From contig JAFKFL010000038.1 of assembly GCA_017308235.1 (NCBI GenBank), forward strand, positions 1-34,066: DNA of 34,066 nt, read 5' to 3'. How positions within the stretch are numbered: position 1 is the first letter of the stretch; every line of letters begins with the position of its first letter. A program made the position numbers and the translations under genes. Shown here piece by piece: positions 32,423 through 34,066 of the stretch. The notes under the pieces were generated by a model. It was given only the letters and a program-made list of their open reading frames with translations, did not search any database and was not told where the DNA came from. This DNA comes from Alphaproteobacteria bacterium. Lineage in GTDB: Bacteria > Pseudomonadota > Alphaproteobacteria > Reyranellales > Reyranellaceae.

Positions 32423-33796
32423 GTGGGATCGGCTGGAACTGATATCGAAGCGGCATCAGGGCGCCCCGTGCCTTCCGCCCTGGCGCTGCCTGCATCGTTC
32501 AAATGGGGCGTCTCCACCGCGGCTTATCAGATCGAAGGTGCCGCCGCCGAGGACGGGCGCGGCCCCAGCATCTGGGACCTGTTCAGCCGACAGAAGGACC
32601 GTATCGCCAACGGCGATACCGGCGATGTGGCGTGCGACCACTACCATCGCTACCGGGAAGACGTGGCGCTGATGCGGCGCCTTGGCGCGCAGGTCTACCG
32701 GTTTTCCGTGGCCTGGCCGCGCGTGTTGCCGCAAGGGCGCGGCCAGGCCAACAGCCTGGGCCTCGATTTCTATGATCGCCTGATCGACGAACTGCTCGGC
32801 AACGGCATCGAGCCCTGGCTGTGCCTCTATCATTGGGATCTGCCGCAGGCTCTGGACGATCTCGGCGGATGGCAGAATCGCGATATCGCAGGTTGGTTTG
32901 CCGATTATGCCGCCCTGATTGCACGCCGTTATGGCGACCGGGTCCGGCATTTCGTCACGTTCAACGAACCCAATGTGTGCACGCTGTTCGGCTACGGCAT
33001 GGGCTGGAATGCCCCCGGCATTGCCAACCGGCGGAGCTTTTTGCAGGCGGCTCACCATGTGAACCTGGCGCACGGCGAAGCAGTCCGCACGCTCCGGGCA
33101 TTGGCGCCGGGGGCTCTTCTTGGCGCCATCTACAACCGGCAGGTTTGTCTGCCGCTGAGCGCCGCGCCGGAGGACGCGGTGGCAGCAGGCATTCTGGATG
33201 CCTGCTGGAACCGACTTTATGCGGACCCGCAATGCCTCGCCGAATATCCAAGCGAACTGATCGGCGGCCTGCAGGAGTTCATGCAGGCCGGCGACATGGC
33301 GCGCATCGCCCAGCCGATCGACTGGTTCGGCCTGAACCACTATTGCCCGATCTATGCGCGCGCCGAGCAGAATCCGTTTGGTTTTGCCTGGGCCGATCCA
33401 CCGCGTGACGGCCGCCTGACCGGCGTGGGCTGGCGCATCGACCCAGCCGCGTTCCGCGACGAACTGATCGCGACGCATCGGCGCTACAAACTTCCGGTTT
33501 ACGTGACGGAAAATGGCTACGGAGCGAACGAGATGCTGGACGCAGCGGGTGGGGTGAGCGATGGCGGGCGCATCGCCTATCTTCACACCTACACCAAGGC
33601 GCTGGAGGAGGCTGTTGCATCAGGCGTGGATGTGCGTGGCTATTTTGTCTGGTCGCTCCTGGATAATTTCGAGTGGGGCTCCGGCTATGCGAACCGCTTT
33701 GGACTCGTCTACGTCGATTACCCGACCCAGAAGCGTGTTCCCAAAGCGTCCTTCGACTGGTTCGCGGAGTTGATCCGGGCGCAGCAGCATGCGTGA
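32423..33796 (+). CDS. GH1 family beta-glucosidase
   Basis: A 457-residue glycoside hydrolase of family 1 that removes beta-linked sugar residues from the non-reducing end. The N-terminal signature is FKWGVSTAAYQIEGAAAEDGRGPSIWD. The acid/base Glu lies in TFNEPN (about residue 182), the nucleophile Glu in VTENGYG (about 363), and the aglycone-region WSLLDNFEWGSGY is present. No signal peptide is seen, so it should act in the cytoplasm. GTG 32423 is chosen because AGGGAGAGG precedes it; the frame continues up to TTG 32387. It lies 47 bases after the ABC gene and its end overlaps the GH30-like start. Confidence 0.94.
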   Translation: MGSAGTDIEAASGRPVPSALALPASFKWGVSTAAYQIEGAAAEDGRGPSIWDLFSRQKDRIANGDTGDVACDHYHRYREDVALMRRLGAQVYRFSVAWPRVLPQGRGQANSLGLDFYDRLIDELLGNGIEPWLCLYHWDLPQALDDLGGWQNRDIAGWFADYAALIARRYGDRVRHFVTFNEPNVCTLFGYGMGWNAPGIANRRSFLQAAHHVNLAHGEAVRTLRALAPGALLGAIYNRQVCLPLSAAPEDAVAAGILDACWNRLYADPQCLAEYPSELIGGLQEFMQAGDMARIAQPIDWFGLNHYCPIYARAEQNPFGFAWADPPRDGRLTGVGWRIDPAAFRDELIATHRRYKLPVYVTENGYGANEMLDAAGGVSDGGRIAYLHTYTKALEEAVASGVDVRGYFVWSLLDNFEWGSGYANRFGLVYVDYPTQKRVPKASFDWFAELIRAQQHA

Positions 33797-34066
33797 GGGC
33801 GCCGGAGAACGGCCCTATCACGGAATACACGATCACGGGATGATCGAGGGCTGGGTTACGCGGGGCGCCGATGCGTTGCTGCAACCCATGCAACCGGTGG
33901 CCTTTTCCAGATCATCGCCGCAGGAGGCGTTCCCCACGATCGAAATCGACGACAGCCGGACCTTTCAGCCCATCGAAGGCTTCGGGTTTGCGCTGACGGG
34001 CGGCAGTGCGTATTTGCTGGCGCGGTCTGCGGATGCAGACCGCGCGGCCCTGCTGCAGGAGCTGTT
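33789..34066 (+). CDS. GH30-like glycosidase, N-terminal part
   Basis: The frame stays open to the right edge; only the first 92 codons are visible. After about 45 variable residues comes TIEIDDSRTFQPIEGFGFALTGGSAYLLA. This matches the N-terminal strand-plus-loop of GH30 enzymes, whose pattern is I-x-V-D-x5-Q-x-I-x-G-F-G-x-A-x-T-x-x-x-A, and which act on glucosylceramide or beta-1,6-glucan-like bonds. ATG 33789 overlaps the GH1 stop by eight bases; ATG 33840 is an alternative. The catalytic Glu pair lies beyond the window. The three-gene order ABC-GH1-GH30 suggests one operon for a beta-glucan or glucoside. Confidence 0.7.
   Translation, partial: MREGAGERPYHGIHDHGMIEGWVTRGADALLQPMQPVAFSRSSPQEAFPTIEIDDSRTFQPIEGFGFALTGGSAYLLARSADADRAALLQEL

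Noticed and set aside
32456..33586. 376-aa minus-strand frame inside the GH1 gene
   Set aside because: It mirrors the GC-rich GH1 coding strand; no domain can be seen and the GH1 product is clear.
1..34066. A CRISPR array, phage region, tRNA or rRNA gene
   Set aside because: No regularly spaced repeats, phage structural genes, cloverleaf or rRNA-like stretches were seen by eye.

Overview
The window looks like chromosomal DNA of a GC-rich alphaproteobacterium, most likely a Hyphomicrobiales-type organism. This is inferred from the style of the proteins, perfect FixK/FNR-type palindromes (TTGA-N6-TCAA), an NnrR-type palindrome (TTGCG-N4-CGCAA), and genes often grouped in alphaproteobacterial low-oxygen or nitrate-respiration loci. 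No rRNA, tRNA or CRISPR array was recognised. The genus cannot be fixed from the sequence alone.

Left part (1-12.6 kb) is a low-oxygen or stress region. It holds the end of a PPK2-type polyphosphate kinase, a host-attachment-family protein, a DUF2267 protein behind a perfect FixK-type box, and a phosphoketolase-acetate kinase operon. These are followed by a tiny membrane protein coupled to a CBS-pair protein, an overlapping beta-CASP metallo-hydrolase/LOG pair, and a minus-strand run of an orphan succinate-dehydrogenase-type iron-sulfur subunit, a CBS-pair protein and NnrS. Two small basic/TUDOR-like genes close it.

Central part (12.4-23.2 kb) is a complete respiratory nitrate reductase operon on the minus strand: narK-narG-narH-narJ-narI-ppiC, with a small hypothetical gene after it. 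Upstream lie a cupin gene, a CopD-like membrane gene and a divergent Crp/Fnr regulator. Matching TTTGC-N6-GCAAA palindromes sit before narK and between the regulator and the CopD-like gene. The regulator lacks the recognition-helix Glu that reads TTGA, so protein and sites fit each other as an NnrR-like circuit.

Right part (23.2-34.1 kb) is a decayed, mobile-element-rich region with a few intact genes: XdhC-like, ferredoxin-NADP reductase, a 46-aa membrane protein and a 99-aa protein behind a FixK-like box. The broken genes are a transposase, a TY-Chap-like gene, a zinc-type alcohol dehydrogenase/quinone reductase joined to an unrelated tail, and an arylsulfatase start. One full-length DDE transposase (29440-30456) is related to the broken copy at 23216-24025 and to a 3' scrap at 8799-8987. 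To its right is a compact carbohydrate cassette: an SbmA/YddA-like ABC protein whose ATPase motifs are all eroded, a GH1 beta-glucosidase, and the start of a GH30-like glycosidase.

Together the genes suggest a cell adapting to oxygen limitation. It would respire nitrate (Nar), deal with nitric oxide (NnrS/NnrR), gain ATP by phosphoketolase and acetate kinase, and handle polyphosphate and redox balance. The glycosidase cassette seems to be an unrelated neighbour next to an insertion element.
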